Shown: piece after piece, positions 47,186-61,800 of the stretch | Layout of the letters: every line of letters begins with the position of its first letter | How positions within the stretch are numbered: position 1 is the first letter of the stretch | Origin: Erpobdella octoculata | Lineage: Eukaryota; Annelida; Clitellata; Hirudinida; Erpobdellidae | Direction of reading: 5' to 3' | Length of the DNA stretch: 64,000 bases | Assembly: GCA_963978895.1 (NCBI GenBank) | Contig: OZ022246.1 | Location: forward strand, 9,205,294-9,269,293 | The notes under the pieces: generated by a model | Told to the model about the DNA's origin: nothing | Databases searched by the model: none | The model's input: the letters and a program-made list of their open reading frames with translations, nothing else | Program-made: the position numbers and the translations under genes

Positions 47186-49664
47186 TTAGAAGAAAAAATA
47201 GTAAAAGTTTGATATAACACCTGAGTACCTGCTTAAACGATTTTCAAGGTCTTTTATTTTCTCGTTCTGTTTAAAGTTGAAACATCGTAAATATAAAGCA
47301 TTGAATGAGTTTCATCATTCAGAAAATAACTAACCTTTTGTTCCAGCTCAGTTTCTAATGTTACTATTTTCTTTTCGTAGCTCCTGATGTTTGATGGGCT
47401 TCGACTTTTAAAACTTTCTAGTTTCGCTTTCACTTCTTCCAGTTCTGCTTCTCGAGTTTTCACCAGGTTTTCCGCTTCTCTGAGTTTTGCTTCTATTTTT
47501 TTTCCATGTTCGATTTCCTAATTAAATTAAATTTATTCTGAAAAGAAACATTCTTGACAAATTTCATTGCTTTGAATTTGTCATCTGTTTATGCCGTTTA
47601 TAATATACCATAGAATATTTTTCACTTTATTAAGACTAGTGCTTTTCATGTTATGATGAGTGCATTAACATCATTTGGTGTTAACTCATCAGCATACAAC
47701 ATAGCTTAGTCATTGTTTTTTTCTTTTTCTCACTTACCCTCTTATGACTTCTATGCAATTACCTTTGTTAAATCCTTCTTCAGTTTTTCATATTTGCTCG
47801 TAATTTTAGCATCTTGTGAATCATCTGTACTTCTAGTTTTAAAGACTTCTATTTCTTTCTGAAATAAATTATTTAACATAAATAGTAGTTTCAATGTTTC
47901 TTTCCTCTGAGCTTTTTCATGAACCATTAATGACGATTTCACTCATTGATTTGTTATAAAACATGTTAACGGTGACCTGTCAAATGGGCCTCAGACAAAA
48001 GGGCCACGACATTACGACCCCCGACAAATGAGTCCCGTCAAAAGAGCGCCGACAAAAGGGCCCCGTCATAACGGCTACCGACAAAAAGGCCCCCGACATA
48101 AGGGCCCCGACAAAAGGGCCTTTACTTTCTAGATTACATCAAAAGAGCACTGTGAATTAGGCACTTGCGTTTTTACAAGGTCATATCAAAATGTATATGT
48201 CTGAACTTTAATTATGTTATAAAATGTAGAGTCAGTTGTTTATCAAGTTATGTTGTTTTTTTACAAGGTCAGATTAAAATGGATAGTTCTTACATGATTG
48301 TAATATTCACACTATTTTCTGAACGGTCAGCTGTTGATCAAATAAGTGCATGCAGGCGTGTAATAAAAGTAATAACGCTAAATATATATTTTTCAGATTT
48401 GTTTAGATCTGTTTTAGATAAGTTTTGACTATCAAAACTATTCAGATAATTTCATTATTATTATTATTATAATTATTATTATTAATTGAATAAGGCGTAA
48501 GGCACATTGCCTTCTTGCCTCTCAGTCACAATCAACCGCTGCACATTCATGTTTGATTATCGGAAATAAAATTTTTTTTTATATTTTTTTTTTTATAATA
48601 GTTTATAGTCCTTTACACCAAGTGTTTTAAGACTGAAATAGCTGTATGTAGGAAGCACCTAAGTGTTTCCTGTCGTGGATCAAAGTTTGGTCCTTTTAGC
48701 TGTCCCTCCTCCTTTATCCAGGCTTGGGACTGGCTCGAAATTAGCGAGGCGGAGTTAATGAATGAAATTTTATGTTTTTTTTACAAACTTTTATTTAGGT
48801 TACAATCTCTGTTAGTATGTGTGTGTGTGTGGCTTTCTCTGTGCACAAATCTTGCAAGTGAAATTTAAGCAGCTTTTTGATTAGCTAGGAAGCTGAAACT
48901 TTCGGATAAGCTTTATAATGTATGACAATACATAATTCAATTAAAAAAAAACAACTTAATTTGAACATTTTGGTATTTCTAAATCGAGTGTATTTGAAAT
49001 CAAAGTTTGTGTTGAAAAACTTGTTTTTTCCTGTACTTGTTTTACGATAACTAGCTGGTGTTTTAGAGGTTTTTCTATCGTTTTTCTCTCTCGCTCCTGT
49101 TTTCTTCCCCACTTGCTCTCCCACTCCAGGTCGCTTTCCCGTTCCCGTTTGCTCTCACTTTACCGGTTGCCCTACCCGGGGGTTTTTAGAGGTTTTTCTA
49201 TCGTTTTTCTCTCCCGCTCCCGGTCGCTTTCTCGTTCCCGCTTGTTTTCCCGTTCCCAGTTACGTCCCTGTTCCCAGTCACTTTCCCTCTCCCGATGTGT
49301 TTCCTGCTCCCGGTCGCTTTTCCGTTCCCAGTCTTTTCCCGCTCTCAGGCGCTTTCCCGAGCCCAGTTGCTTTGCCGCTCCCGATCTCTCTCCCGCTAGC
49401 TCTCCTCTTCTTAGTCGCTTTCCTTTTCCCGCTTGCCTTTTCGTTCTCGGTCGCCTTTTCCGTTCCCGCTTGTTTTCCTGTTCCCGCTCATTCCCCAGTT
49501 CCAGTTTCCGCTTGCTCTCCCGCTCTCGCTCCGCTCATTTTGTGACCGATTTAAATATTTTTTCACAAAAACTTTCCTCTATTGACTCTAAAGGTTGTGT
49601 GAAAATTTTATTACGATTTTATGAATGATGTAGCAATGCATAAAGAACATATCCAATACCCCTC

Positions 49665-49696
<32 letters not shown>

Positions 49697-52600
49697 GTCA
49701 ATTTTTTATATACAGATTAATAATGCTGTTTAATAATTTTTGTGCTTTATAATATTTTTCACATTTTCTGTTTATAAATTTTTGTTAAAATTACAATTAA
49801 TCATAAAAAGAATAATTACTAAAAATGATTTTCAATAAATAACTAAAAGAAAGCAACTATTACATATGATATACATATGTCCACTAATATACAGAAAATC
49901 ACGGCCACAAAAAGTAAGCTTTAAGCAATGCGGCCAAGAATGCAGGCCCTTTTGTCGGGGCCATTATGTCGAGGGCCGTTATGAAGGGGTGGTTTTGTCG
50001 GGGCTCTTTTGACGAGGCCGTTTTGACGGAGCCCATTTGACGGGGTACCCCACTGAACATGTTAGTAAGCAGAGAACCAAACACAAATTTGTAAACTTAA
50101 AATATGCATGCTGTATTGTAATTCATTAAATAAAAATAATTTCCCATGCCAATATATAGCCAATAAATTACTTTTATCTTTGCCTATACAATAATTTATA
50201 AGTAACATAAACTGCAAACTTTGTTATTCCAAATGTTGAAGTTTGTTTAAAGAGTTCAAAGCCATGAAATGGACAAAAAAAACAATATCAAATGAATAAT
50301 GGTAATCAGGAATGTCATTATTTTTTCAATATTGTTAACAGGGTTGAAAATATTGATGTCGATATTCGATAATATCGAATACTCAACCAAATTTAATTTT
50401 TAAATTGTTACATCCATAGAAGTTCCTATTGGTAAAACTTTTCTCTAAGACCTTCAACCAGCTCAGATTTGGTTATCACTGCCTTGTGAATTGGCTCTAT
50501 AGCCAAAGGCTTCGAGAAGGCAACTCGAGGAAAACCAGGGTAGGCAGAGCTCGCTTAGTCTTTTTAGACAAATTAGTCTAAGGCCACGGCCGACAACAGT
50601 GGTTGCGACAGGAAGGGCATCCGGTTGAAAATTAGCTTCAAACACTTTCAATGAGGCATATAGATAAGAAAACCATACCAGCTCGGAGCTCCCCCGGGTC
50701 AACAAGGTCCGCGTTTCCATTCACATTGTCCCGGCGGAAGTGTGAAAATGGCAAGGGGTACATGATTGGAGGAAGTAGTTATAATAGGCATGGCAAATGT
50801 GAGAACGTCGAGGGGAAGGAGTGGAGAAGAGGTAGAAATGTGCAACAGAAGGATTTTTGTTGTCTGCAGGAGACAAGGTGGCGAGATAAGGGAAGCAGAA
50901 CATTTGGATAGGTGGTGAAAGTGGTATGGCAGGTGTCGGTTTCCTTGTGGAGGAAAGCTGAGTAAACATAGCACTTGAGGTGAAGCGAGTCAGCGAAAGA
51001 ATTATTGTCTTAAGGGTTAGGGTAGCTAAGTCAGTGCTGAATTTGGTGTCTGCATGTGCTTCGCAGTTTGGCAGAACAATGAAAGAGAAAGAAGAATTTT
51101 TGATACATTTGAGAGAAACCCTCATGGAAGAGGGTGTTGGGAACCATTTAGTGATGGTTTGGATATGGAACCTGTAATATGGAGGGCGGGCTAAATTCTG
51201 CTGGAATTTGCTAATGCATTGGATCTAGTAGTGCATTGTGTGACAAGCTGGAAATCAACTCCATTCAATACACCATCCCAACAACTACATTCATTACACT
51301 ATCATAACAACTACATTCAATACACCATCATAACAACTACATTCAATACACCATCCTAACAACTACATTCAATACACCATCCTAACAACTACATTCAATA
51401 CACCATCCTAACAACTACATTCAATACACCATCCTAACAACTCCATTCAATACACCATCCTAACAACTACATTTAATAACCCATATTAACTCAAAACGAC
51501 AACAAAATCGAGACTATAATGAATCACCTTGAGTGCTTCATTTTCTTTTTGCAGTTCTTTGAGCCGTTCAACATTTGAATTATTCTTGAGTTCCTCATTT
51601 TCGGTTCTTGTCTTTTCAACAACTTTCTTTAAAACTGAAATAATTCTTTCGAGTTCTTGCGGAGATCTTCCACTTTCTCCAATCTGTCACTCGAAAATAT
51701 GCTTAATTATAGATTCGTCCAAAAAATGTTGGATTTTCTTTAAAGTTTTTAAAATTTATTTTCTTTCTCATGTCAATATAATTTTATTTATTCTCTAAAT
51801 AAACAGAAATGCATAAATGTTGGAAAACCTTTTTAATGCTACTGGCTTGCGAACCAAGTGATGAAATGGATTCTCTTGATTTACTTATCATCTCTCTCTG
51901 TTTTTTTTCTGATTTCAAAAGATCTATATACTTTTCTTGATCTTCAACTTTCTCCTGATTGTTGTGGTAATAATAATCAGTAATTTATTTTCAATAAAAA
52001 TTGCTCTTGTTGACATTTTATGAATCAAATCAAATCAAATCAAATCAAAGAATCATTTGATTATGCGCTCCCTTATCATAAATCATAAATAAATCCCAAC
52101 CACATCACAACAAAAATCATCATTGATAAACATTGTACTGAAAACCTTGAGCCTTGGTAGATCTCTGTAGGCTTGTTCGAGTTCAAAGTTCAACTGGAGA
52201 TTCTTCTCGGACAGTTCGATCACCTGTTTCTTTAACTGACCTTCACGTTGTAACAACTCTTTGTACTCTGGCCCTCGTTCCTGTCAGTCAAGAAAAAATA
52301 TAAATATTTAAAAAAAAAGATTTTTTTTTTGTTATAAATACTCCACTCATAGCAATTAAAAGTTTTAAAAAATTGTTAATTTTTCATAATAAACTGACTC
52401 CAATGCTGTAAGTTGATGAATATTTCTTGTTGGTACTTTTTTCTTTCGATGATGAATTTCTTACAAGCAAATCATTCTGAATTTTTAATTCTTCAATGTC
52501 TCTATTAAGGAATGCCAGTTGTTGCCTCAACATATTTGCCTGAATATTGATATTCATGTTATGATAGATTTTTGATTTAACTAAATTTGTTATTGACATT

Positions 52601-55600
52601 AACAAATCCATAAATTAAAATGTATATATTTGCATTTAAGATTATCATTCTAATATAACTACAAAGTGAGACATTTTGTCATCAAATTAAATCTTGTTTA
52701 TTTAATAAACCTTGCTACTGTTATGCATCATGACAGAATCATAATGACGATGAATTATTATACTATTAAAGAATGACACTTGAAATGAATAATCATATTA
52801 AACAAATAAATAAACTAATATTATAATTCTTTATAACCTCCTCATTAAGACTTTTATTCTGTCTTTTTAATTCCTGTACATCAGCAAGTCTTTGTTGTGC
52901 AGGTGTTTCCTTTCTTGTAGATGATGATGATGATCTTTTCTTACCTGACATGATATCCCTCTGAAGAACTTCATAGTTCTCTTTCTCTCTTTAGTATAAA
53001 ATATAATTATTGAGTTACAATCAAATTTTTAGAAGAAAAACCTTCAAAACATGAGAAAAAACTAACATTTGTGTATTCGTCAACATACCTGTACGAAGCA
53101 GATTTAAGAATTGATGCAACGCTGTTAAGTCTTGTCAGTTCTACATCTTTTTCTCTCAACTGCTGTCTCAAATCATCACATTTTGTCTTCCATCTCTTCT
53201 CTTCTTCCCATCTTGCAAATGCTTCTCTCTTTTATTGTTCAATGTAAATAAACAATTCTAATTTAATAAAATGCAAAAAAAAATTTAAAAAAATATTAAA
53301 AAACCTTATCAGGAGATTGCTGCTGTTCGTATGGTTTTTCCGGATGGAATTTAACTTTTTCAAGTTCTTCAGATAAAATCTTATTTCGTCTTCTCAATTC
53401 ATCTAACTCTGCATAGAATCCCTGTGTCTCAGGTCTCTGAAAATATTGATGACTCTTCTTAAATCAATGAAGGAAATAATTATTAAAAGAAAAAATTAAT
53501 TGATTTACAAAAAAGCATTATAAATGATAAATATAAAACTTATACTATATTATAAGAACAAATAAAGATTCATCATAGCAATAGTAATGATGATGAAGAT
53601 GATGATGACAATTACGATGATGATGATGATGATTACAATGAAGCACCTGTTTCGACATGGTACTCATCCTATCAACTTTCTGTCTCAATTCATCAACTTC
53701 AAAAGACAGTTTATCTCTTTCAACTTGACATCTTTTCAATAATGTATCTTTTCTCTCTGCAATTAAATGAAATATATTAAAAATCATGACATCAATCTAG
53801 GAATTCAATAATTTTCTTATGCCTCTGAATTATCTAATTCATATTTTTCAACCAACTAAATAATACATTTCATTTAAAAAAATTCGAACAATGCATACAC
53901 AGAGAAAAGACCAAAAAACTAACATTTTGTGTAGTCATAGTCACTCTGTTATGATAAACTAATTTTTATTAAATACCTTAATTATTTATTTAAACTACAT
54001 GTGAGAAAAAAAAGTTTGATCATTGAGTATTTAATTAAGTGGTAAGTTAGCCGAGTTGGTAGAGTGTTAGCCTTGAATGTGAAAGCTTCACAGTTCGATT
54101 CAAACTTACTGCCTACTATCGGAAAATTTAGAGGATAAAATTGTTTCTCTGTGGGGCATGTAAATGATTAGTAATAAATGATTAGTGCCTCTGTGGGGCA
54201 AATGATGATCTGTAATGATTTAATATAAATGATTAGTAATAAATGATTAGTGCCGCCAAGCTCTGTAAGAAACACTCTATAAATAATCACATTGATTAAT
54301 TAAAAATGGTAAACCTAAAGTGTCTTTGGTTATCTCAAGATCTTCTGAAAGTTGAGTTTCTTTTTCTCGTAATTTTTTGTTATCATCCTTCAACTTTTTT
54401 ATCTTTCCATCCATCTCTTCTATTTTTCCCTGCAGCAATAAATGTTATTCAAATAACTGCAAGCATTGAGAAACATTAAAGAAAGTTTAAAATCCTTTTG
54501 CAGTATACCATCATAGGTTTTTAACCATGGATTCTGCTGTACAGGTTTTTGTTATCTAAAAGTTACATAATCATACACGTATCGTTGTATGTATGTATGT
54601 ATGTACATATGTATGTATGTATGTATGTTAGCAATATCGCATAGAGTGGTGGCTGTGGTGGTCAGCAGTTGATAAAATTAGTGCACGCAGGAGTGTAATA
54701 AAAGTTATTACGTAATAGTACACTGTCAATCCTAAAGATTAGAAAAAGGTGGGACTGCAATCACAAAGTAATATATATAATAAAAAAAATTTAAACCTGT
54801 CATTTTTGACAGATTATCTCTAGTATATATAGACAAATTAAAGAAGCATATTAATAATGACAAAATTTTTTATCGTCCCAGCGACTATAAACATCTTTTG
54901 TTTACTATTCGCCATATTTTTATAATATAATGTCGCTATAAAATTTCATACCTGTTTTAATAGCATAATTTTAATTTTTTAAAATTAACTTTCACTTGTT
55001 TATTGTTTGTTTCTCTTTTCTTCTTTTTTCCTCTGCCTCTCATTTCCCCTTCTTTCTTTTTTGTTGTTTTTCTCTCATTTTTTCTTTTTTTATTGTTCTC
55101 CCCCTCTCTTCCTTTTTCCCTTCCCTCTTTTTGTTTCTCCTTTTCCTACCCTCTCCTTTAATTTTTCTCTTCAGGTTTGAAGGCTTCAAGCAGCTTTTAG
55201 AATATCTATTTTCCATTTTATAGGCAAAAGGAGTTTGGAGAGAATGGAAAAAAGAAAAGGAGCGCGAGCGGGAAAGCAAGCGGGAGAAAGAGCGGAAGAG
55301 CAAGCGGGGAAAAGAGAGAAAGTGAGAGAGCGAGAAGGATCAGGAAAGCGAACGGAAAAGCAAACAAAAACAGAAAAGCGGCAGGGAGCGGGAGAGTGAG
55401 CAGAAAAGAGAGAGGAAGTGGGAGAAAAAGCAGGAAAGCCAGCGAGGAAGGAAACGGGAGTGAGAGAGAAAAATGATAGAAAAACCTCTATAACCCCAAC
55501 TGTATATATATATTACATTGTTATGATATCGCCAATCCTATACAGGGTTTTTGAAATGGTGTTGCAGTATATTGAAAAATAAAGCCTTTATGTGTCTTTT

Positions 55601-55682
55601 TTTCTTCTTTAAAAATAACTTCTTTATTTCATGAGGTCGACATGCGGTAATCGATAAATAAAGCAGTGATAGAAATATTCCA

Positions 55683-55715
<33 letters not shown>

Positions 55716-58700
55716 GAGAAAACAAACCTGGAAATCTCTCATCTGGCTGTCCACCATCTTTTTGACACCCACCTCATCAGCAACTCGATCCGCATTATTT
55801 CTTACTTCCATTCCAGCCTGGTTCGACATGTCCGACCTCAAATCCATCAATGTTTTACTCAAAGTCTGAATAGAACATGAAACAAATTCAAAGTCTTCAT
55901 TTTATCATTCATCAAAATTGATGCATCAGTAGGCAAATTTAATTTAAAAAACTCCTAGTTTATACGTCTGTTAATTATTTGTGCATGTTTTATAAATCAT
56001 ATCAGGGCTGCCCATCTTTGCTTTGTTTTTTACTTTTTTCACAGTTTTTGTCAATAAAATTAAAATAAAGAGAAGATTTAATCAAAACTCTTTTAAAACC
56101 TTCTTCTCAATGAAGAATGCTTTCATGCCAAACCAGTTAAAATGATCCAGCAGTTTAGATATGAATCTCGAATACACACACACACACATTGATCTATATA
56201 TATAAAAGAACATGTCCTGACTGACTGACTGATAATCAACGCCGAGCTCAAACGCCTCATCCTAGGAACGTGAAATTTGGAACTTATATTACTTTTATTG
56301 CGTAAGCATCCACTAAGAAAGGATTTTTGAAAATTTTGATCCTGAGGGGAAGAAACTGGAAAACAAACTTTTTTCTAAAACAATGTATATCTCGAAAACC
56401 AAAAATGAGGAGATATTGAAATTTGGTATATGGATTCTTCTTGAAAAATAAAAAGATATATGTTTTACCATTTTTTGAAAATTCGGTTTCCCGGACCTCA
56501 AATGTGGGTTGGAAAATTGAGTTATTTGGTTTTTAAAGTAGCTGCTACTCAAAAACTGTGAATGCTACAGGAATAAAAATTAGTATTTAGTTTCTACTGT
56601 AAAAATAAAGATATACGTGTTTTACCATTTTTTAAAAATTTGGTTTCCAGGACCTCAAATGTGGGGTGGAAAATAAGGTTATATGGTTTTTACTGTAATT
56701 GCTACTCGAAAACTGTAGATGCTACAGGAGTAAAAATTAGTATTTGGTTTCTACTCCAGAAATAATGATATACGTGTTTTACCATTTTTTGAAAATTTGG
56801 TTTCCAGGACTTCAAATATGGAGTGGAAAATAGGGTTACTTGGTTTTTAAAGTAACTGCTACTCAAAAACTGTAAATGCTACAAAAGTAAAATTAGTATT
56901 TAGTTTCTACTCTAAAAATAATAATATACGTGTTTCACCATTTTTTGAAAATTTGGTTTCCAAGACCTCAAATGTGAAGTGGAAAAAGGGTTATTTGATT
57001 TTAAAATAACTGCTACTCAAAAACTGTAAATGCTACAGATGTGAAAATTAGTATTTTGAGGTTTTGTGCCGGTTAAAAGTAGATGAGTTCAGTTTATCAC
57101 CGGACGAACGGGCCAAGCCGTTATTTTAAGGTCTTCATATGGCCCTGCCCAAACCTCAAATCAAGGTGTGATGGCCAAGATTTTTAACAAGTATATAGAC
57201 ATTTTAGTGATTTTAGGGTGTTCAGACGGGCCGGGCTAAACCTGAAGTCAAGGTGGGACGGGCCGAAGTTTTTCATCAAGTATATAGAACTTCTAGGCCT
57301 GTAAAAACGGGCCGGGCTCATATTAGACGGGCCGTGCCGGGCCAGGAATTTCGGTTTTTGAAACGGGCTGGGCCAAGTTGTCGACGGGCCGAGCCGAGAC
57401 CTAAAAAATTGATCCGTGCAGTACTCTACTATGTATGCACGGTTCAAATTCTCTAATTTCATGCGAGCGAAGCCACTACGGGCACTTCTAGTTTTATATA
57501 TGTATATATAGATAACCGATGAGAAAAAACTTTACAAGCATGCAAAGAAAAATTTGGGAATAAATTTATAGATTTGTATATAAGATTATATTTGGCACCA
57601 GTAGAGTTTAATGCTTACCAAAGTTCTGTATGACAATATCTCAATATCTCAATCTTTCTAATTTTTTATTTTTGTAAAAATTTAAATAAAATTAAAATAC
57701 TGGATGAAACAAAAACGATGGTCAAGCACCTTAATTTTATTATCTTTAATTGCAATTTCATGTCTGAGAGATTCAATAGTTCTTTTCATCAACGTCACAG
57801 GATTTTTTGTTGCACCAGTTGCCATTGATGTTGGTTGAGAAAGGGGAACAATTACTGTTTCCGTTTGTAACATTTGTGATGTGTTTTCAAGGTTTTTAAT
57901 GTCTTCTTTTTGTTTCACATTTTTCTTTTCAAGAACTTGCATTTCATGCTTCAATTCTTCAATAAACATTTCTAAGTCATCATTTTTATTCTTCAACTTG
58001 TCAACTTCGTTTTGACACTGCTGCCTCAAACTTTGAAGATGAAAAAAAAAACAAATGCGAAAAATATAAATTATTCAATAATCATTTTATTTATCCGATC
58101 AAATTCAATCCTTTCATTTATGTAACCCAAACTTACATCTCCTTGTCATCTGCACTTTTCTTTTCACTTTCTTCCAGTTTATTTTTCCACATCTGAATTT
58201 CACTTCTTGCATCAGCCAGATCATCTTGCAATGAACAAACCATCAGTTCTTGTTCTGTCAACAATTCTTCCAGTTCTGTAACTCTTCTGATCTGAATGTA
58301 TAGTACAGTTTCATTATAAGTGCTGAGAAAAAACCATGTTGGCACTTTAAAGAATTTATTGCTTTGAAAAAATTAATGCCACTAAGAATTTCATTTATGA
58401 TTCAATAAGTGATACACACTAAGCAGTTAATCCATCAAAGACTGAACTTTACCTCAAGCTAAACTATGAATTCGTTGACACCAAAAAATATAAAATATTT
58501 ATTACAAGCTTCAAACTCCCTTACATTTTGTTTCAGTAATTATTTCGAAGTACTAAATTATTTATTATCAATAAAGTATAATGAAATAAATTATTATATT
58601 GCCACTAGAATACAGTAGTAAACTGTTGTTGGTAAAAATAACTCAAGAATAAAATACACATTAAAAATCAGTCCTTGTAATTTCATTGTACTGTAGATTG

Positions 58701-58833
58701 ACATGTTATGACATAAGATCATGGTAAGCTGTCAAGACTTCTAAGATAAATGCACTGGCATTAGAAAATTTAATAATTTTGACTTTCTAAATAAAAATGG
58801 TTATTATTTTAAAATTAAATATATATATATATA

Positions 58834-58899
<66 letters not shown>

Positions 58900-61800
58900 G
58901 TTTCTTATAAAAGAGTATCTTGAACTCTCTGATTAATTTGATTTGATTAATTTTAATTGATTTAAGGCCTAATTCATGTCGGAAACATTAAATTCATGTA
59001 TTGTCATCCAGAATAAAGCTTTCCTGACAGTTTTAGAGCTCTAGGTGGTCGGAAAGTGGGAAAGCGACGGGAGCGTGAGAGCAAGCAGGAAAGGAAACGG
59101 GAGCGTGAGAGAAAAACGATTGAAAAACCTCTAAAAAGCCCTCTAAAATTTTTCTCTGATGATAAAACTGCAATTAATCTTATTTTAAATACTTTGCTTC
59201 GATAAATAGTGGTTTAATCTGTTTTCTAGTTTTAGACATTACGTTTATAATTGTTTACTAAACATGGCGAAGTCACTGACAGCAGACTCTCTCGAACTCA
59301 TTTTAAGTTCGGTCATGAAACAAGCAAACGAAAACTCAAATTTACTAATGAAGCAACTAAGCGATCACATGAGAAAAATGATGGAGACATTTTCAAATAT
59401 GATGCAAATATTGGTCTTTCAAATCACCAAACCATGTCTGAAACCCTCAACGAGATGACAAAAGTCATCATGACCAGACTTGAGGCGCTCGAGCGAGCTA
59501 TTCCAGCCCCCCCTCCAAGCATGGGTTTATCATCTATCAAAAATGTCATGTGTACACAAATACAACTTACATTCTAGTCATGTATTCTGTTCAAATTTGC
59601 TATGAAAAATATAAAACTGTTTTCTATCAAATATGCTGGTCCTCGGATCTGGTCTGATATTCCTAAGTCAATTTCATCTCTATCTTGTTTTGCATCTTTC
59701 AAGAAGCTATCTAAATTATACTTTCTCACTGGTTCTAGGACTGTTCATCAAAGGACTGTTCATCAAGGACTATTCATCAAGGGACTATTCATCAAAGGAC
59801 TGTTCATCAAGGACTATTCATCAAAGGATTATTCATCAAAAGGACGGTTCATCATCAGGACTGTTCATCTAATGTCTATTCTTCTAGCAGACTATTCATA
59901 AAAAAAAGTTAATAAAATTGTTTAAGATGTTATTTTCAACCAAAATATGTTACCAAAATTTAGGGTAATTTATATCAAATTTACAGTGCTACTGTGCTTG
60001 CATCCAAATACTTTATACTTTATAATAGAACTAGCGGGGTACACGGCATTGCTTGGAGTTTTTTTAGAGGTTTTTCGATCGTTTTTCTCTCTCGCTCCCG
60101 TTTCCTTTCCCGCTTGCTCTCACGCTCCCGGTCACAGCACCAGACAAACTACATTCGACTGTTTTCGTGAACCGAATAGGTACACATTCACCAAAGGCAA
60201 CAAACACGTCAAAGCATAACACATGCCCGCTATGTCGTTTAACACCAAGGGGCCATGCTTCAAAGATACTTATGCCTCGAGCAATCAACAAGTTTGTAGA
60301 AGATATGGTTGTAATATACAACAATTTTACTTGTCACATATAGTAAATAAAACAACTGGACAAGAAATAACGTCAAGATCTTAAGATCAAACGAGCAAAA
60401 GACAATTGAATAACAAGTTTAAAAAAACTGCCTTCAACTGTTCGTACAAACTGTAGGTATATACACACTCAAACAGCCATATACCATACACCTCAAAACA
60501 TCACTAACACCCGGTATACCACTTCTGCCACACTTCAAAGAGATGCACACGCTCGCTTTAGCAAGGTCAGGAAAGGTTCCACATTTCAAAGAGACGCTTA
60601 CGCTCGTCGATCAATCAACCAGACTCAGATTTCATGCATACTTCAAATAAAAACAAAATACATTGGAAATCATTTAATTGATATGAAAAACTTATTTTGT
60701 TTTTGAATAAAAGTAGCGGTAGTGAATAGCGCTGAGAACAGATAAAAAATGTAGCGGTGCTACCATCAGCGATCTTGTCAGCCAATAGTACCGCTCTTAA
60801 CAACTCTGGTTGCCATCACTATTTTTTTTAAATTACTGATATGTTTAAAATTTATTTTATCAAGGATGAAAAACTGTCTTTTAAAAGTACATAAAATAAC
60901 TTTACGCTGAAAATATCTTGGGTATATATTGATAACTAGTGGTTTTATCTGTCCCAAGGACGGATGTTTTAAAATTACGATGTACTTTGGATACATTTTA
61001 TAAAAAATAGTCAACAAAAACAAAATGACATTTGATAACCATAAATTTTTTTTTTATATATAAGCAAATTTAATGAAATTTTTTAATGTGTTTAAATTTT
61101 CAATTTACTAAAATATTTCATATAAATTCAAAGGATGTGAAAATTAAAGAGTGCAATAGTTAGTTATTAAAGAATTTCAGTATACAAAACATTTCTTGTG
61201 AATTGACGGCCATCGTTGAGAAGTGGTCCTTGCTTCTGAGATTTTTTTAAATCTCATTTTATAATATTTTTCGATTGCAGTGCCACTTCTTTTGATCTCT
61301 AAGAATGAGAGTGTATATAGGTACAATTGCATAATAAGTTTTATTACACGCCTGCGCACTGGCGGATCTAGAACCTTTTTGAGGGAAGGTCAACTTGACT
61401 CCAAAAAATTTTTTCCGATGACTGTAGAGGGGGTCAAATTATAATTTACATTTTTAAAATTTGGAATAATTTTATTTAGTTAAAAATCAGCAATATCTTT
61501 CAAAGATTTTCTCATGTGATATCTAAAAAAATAAATTTACAATTCTGAATTGCGGCAAATTTAATTGTCTCAAAAATGGATGCAAGAGTTCTGCAACACT
61601 TGCGCTGTCTTTTGCGAGTTAACATGGGCATCAACATGTGTTGTAGGGTTTTTAGCTCGAGAAACTGATTATTCGAGTGTTCTGGCTGCATTTGTAGTAT
61701 GAAAACTAGACTGTTCGTGAAGATCCAGTAGACAATTCTTACCATTCAAATCTGAAAAATTTGTTAGGGAATGGGTTTGCCCATTCGTTGACCATGGCAC

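Larger units (their letters stand above)
47968..50055. mobile_element. hAT-like element with GGCCCCGACAAAAG minisatellite ends, 8-bp TSD
   Basis: The left end (47968-48125) is a run of GACAAAAGGGCCCCGAC-like units and the right end (49935-50055) is the inverse. GTCAAATGGGC is shared near both termini. AACATGTT flanks both sides (47960-47967, 50056-50063). It lies in CEP290 intron 13 and contains nested family E, F, D and A repeats. Confidence 0.75.

Noticed and set aside
54043..54110. tRNA gene
   Set aside because: A and B boxes are present but the arms do not pair and the sequence continues as a repeat; best read as a tRNA-derived SINE. The same holds for 20633-20690.
55040..55303. Lys/Arg/Glu-rich minus-strand ORF of 87 codons
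   Set aside because: Low-complexity purine/pyrimidine tract next to a family A copy.
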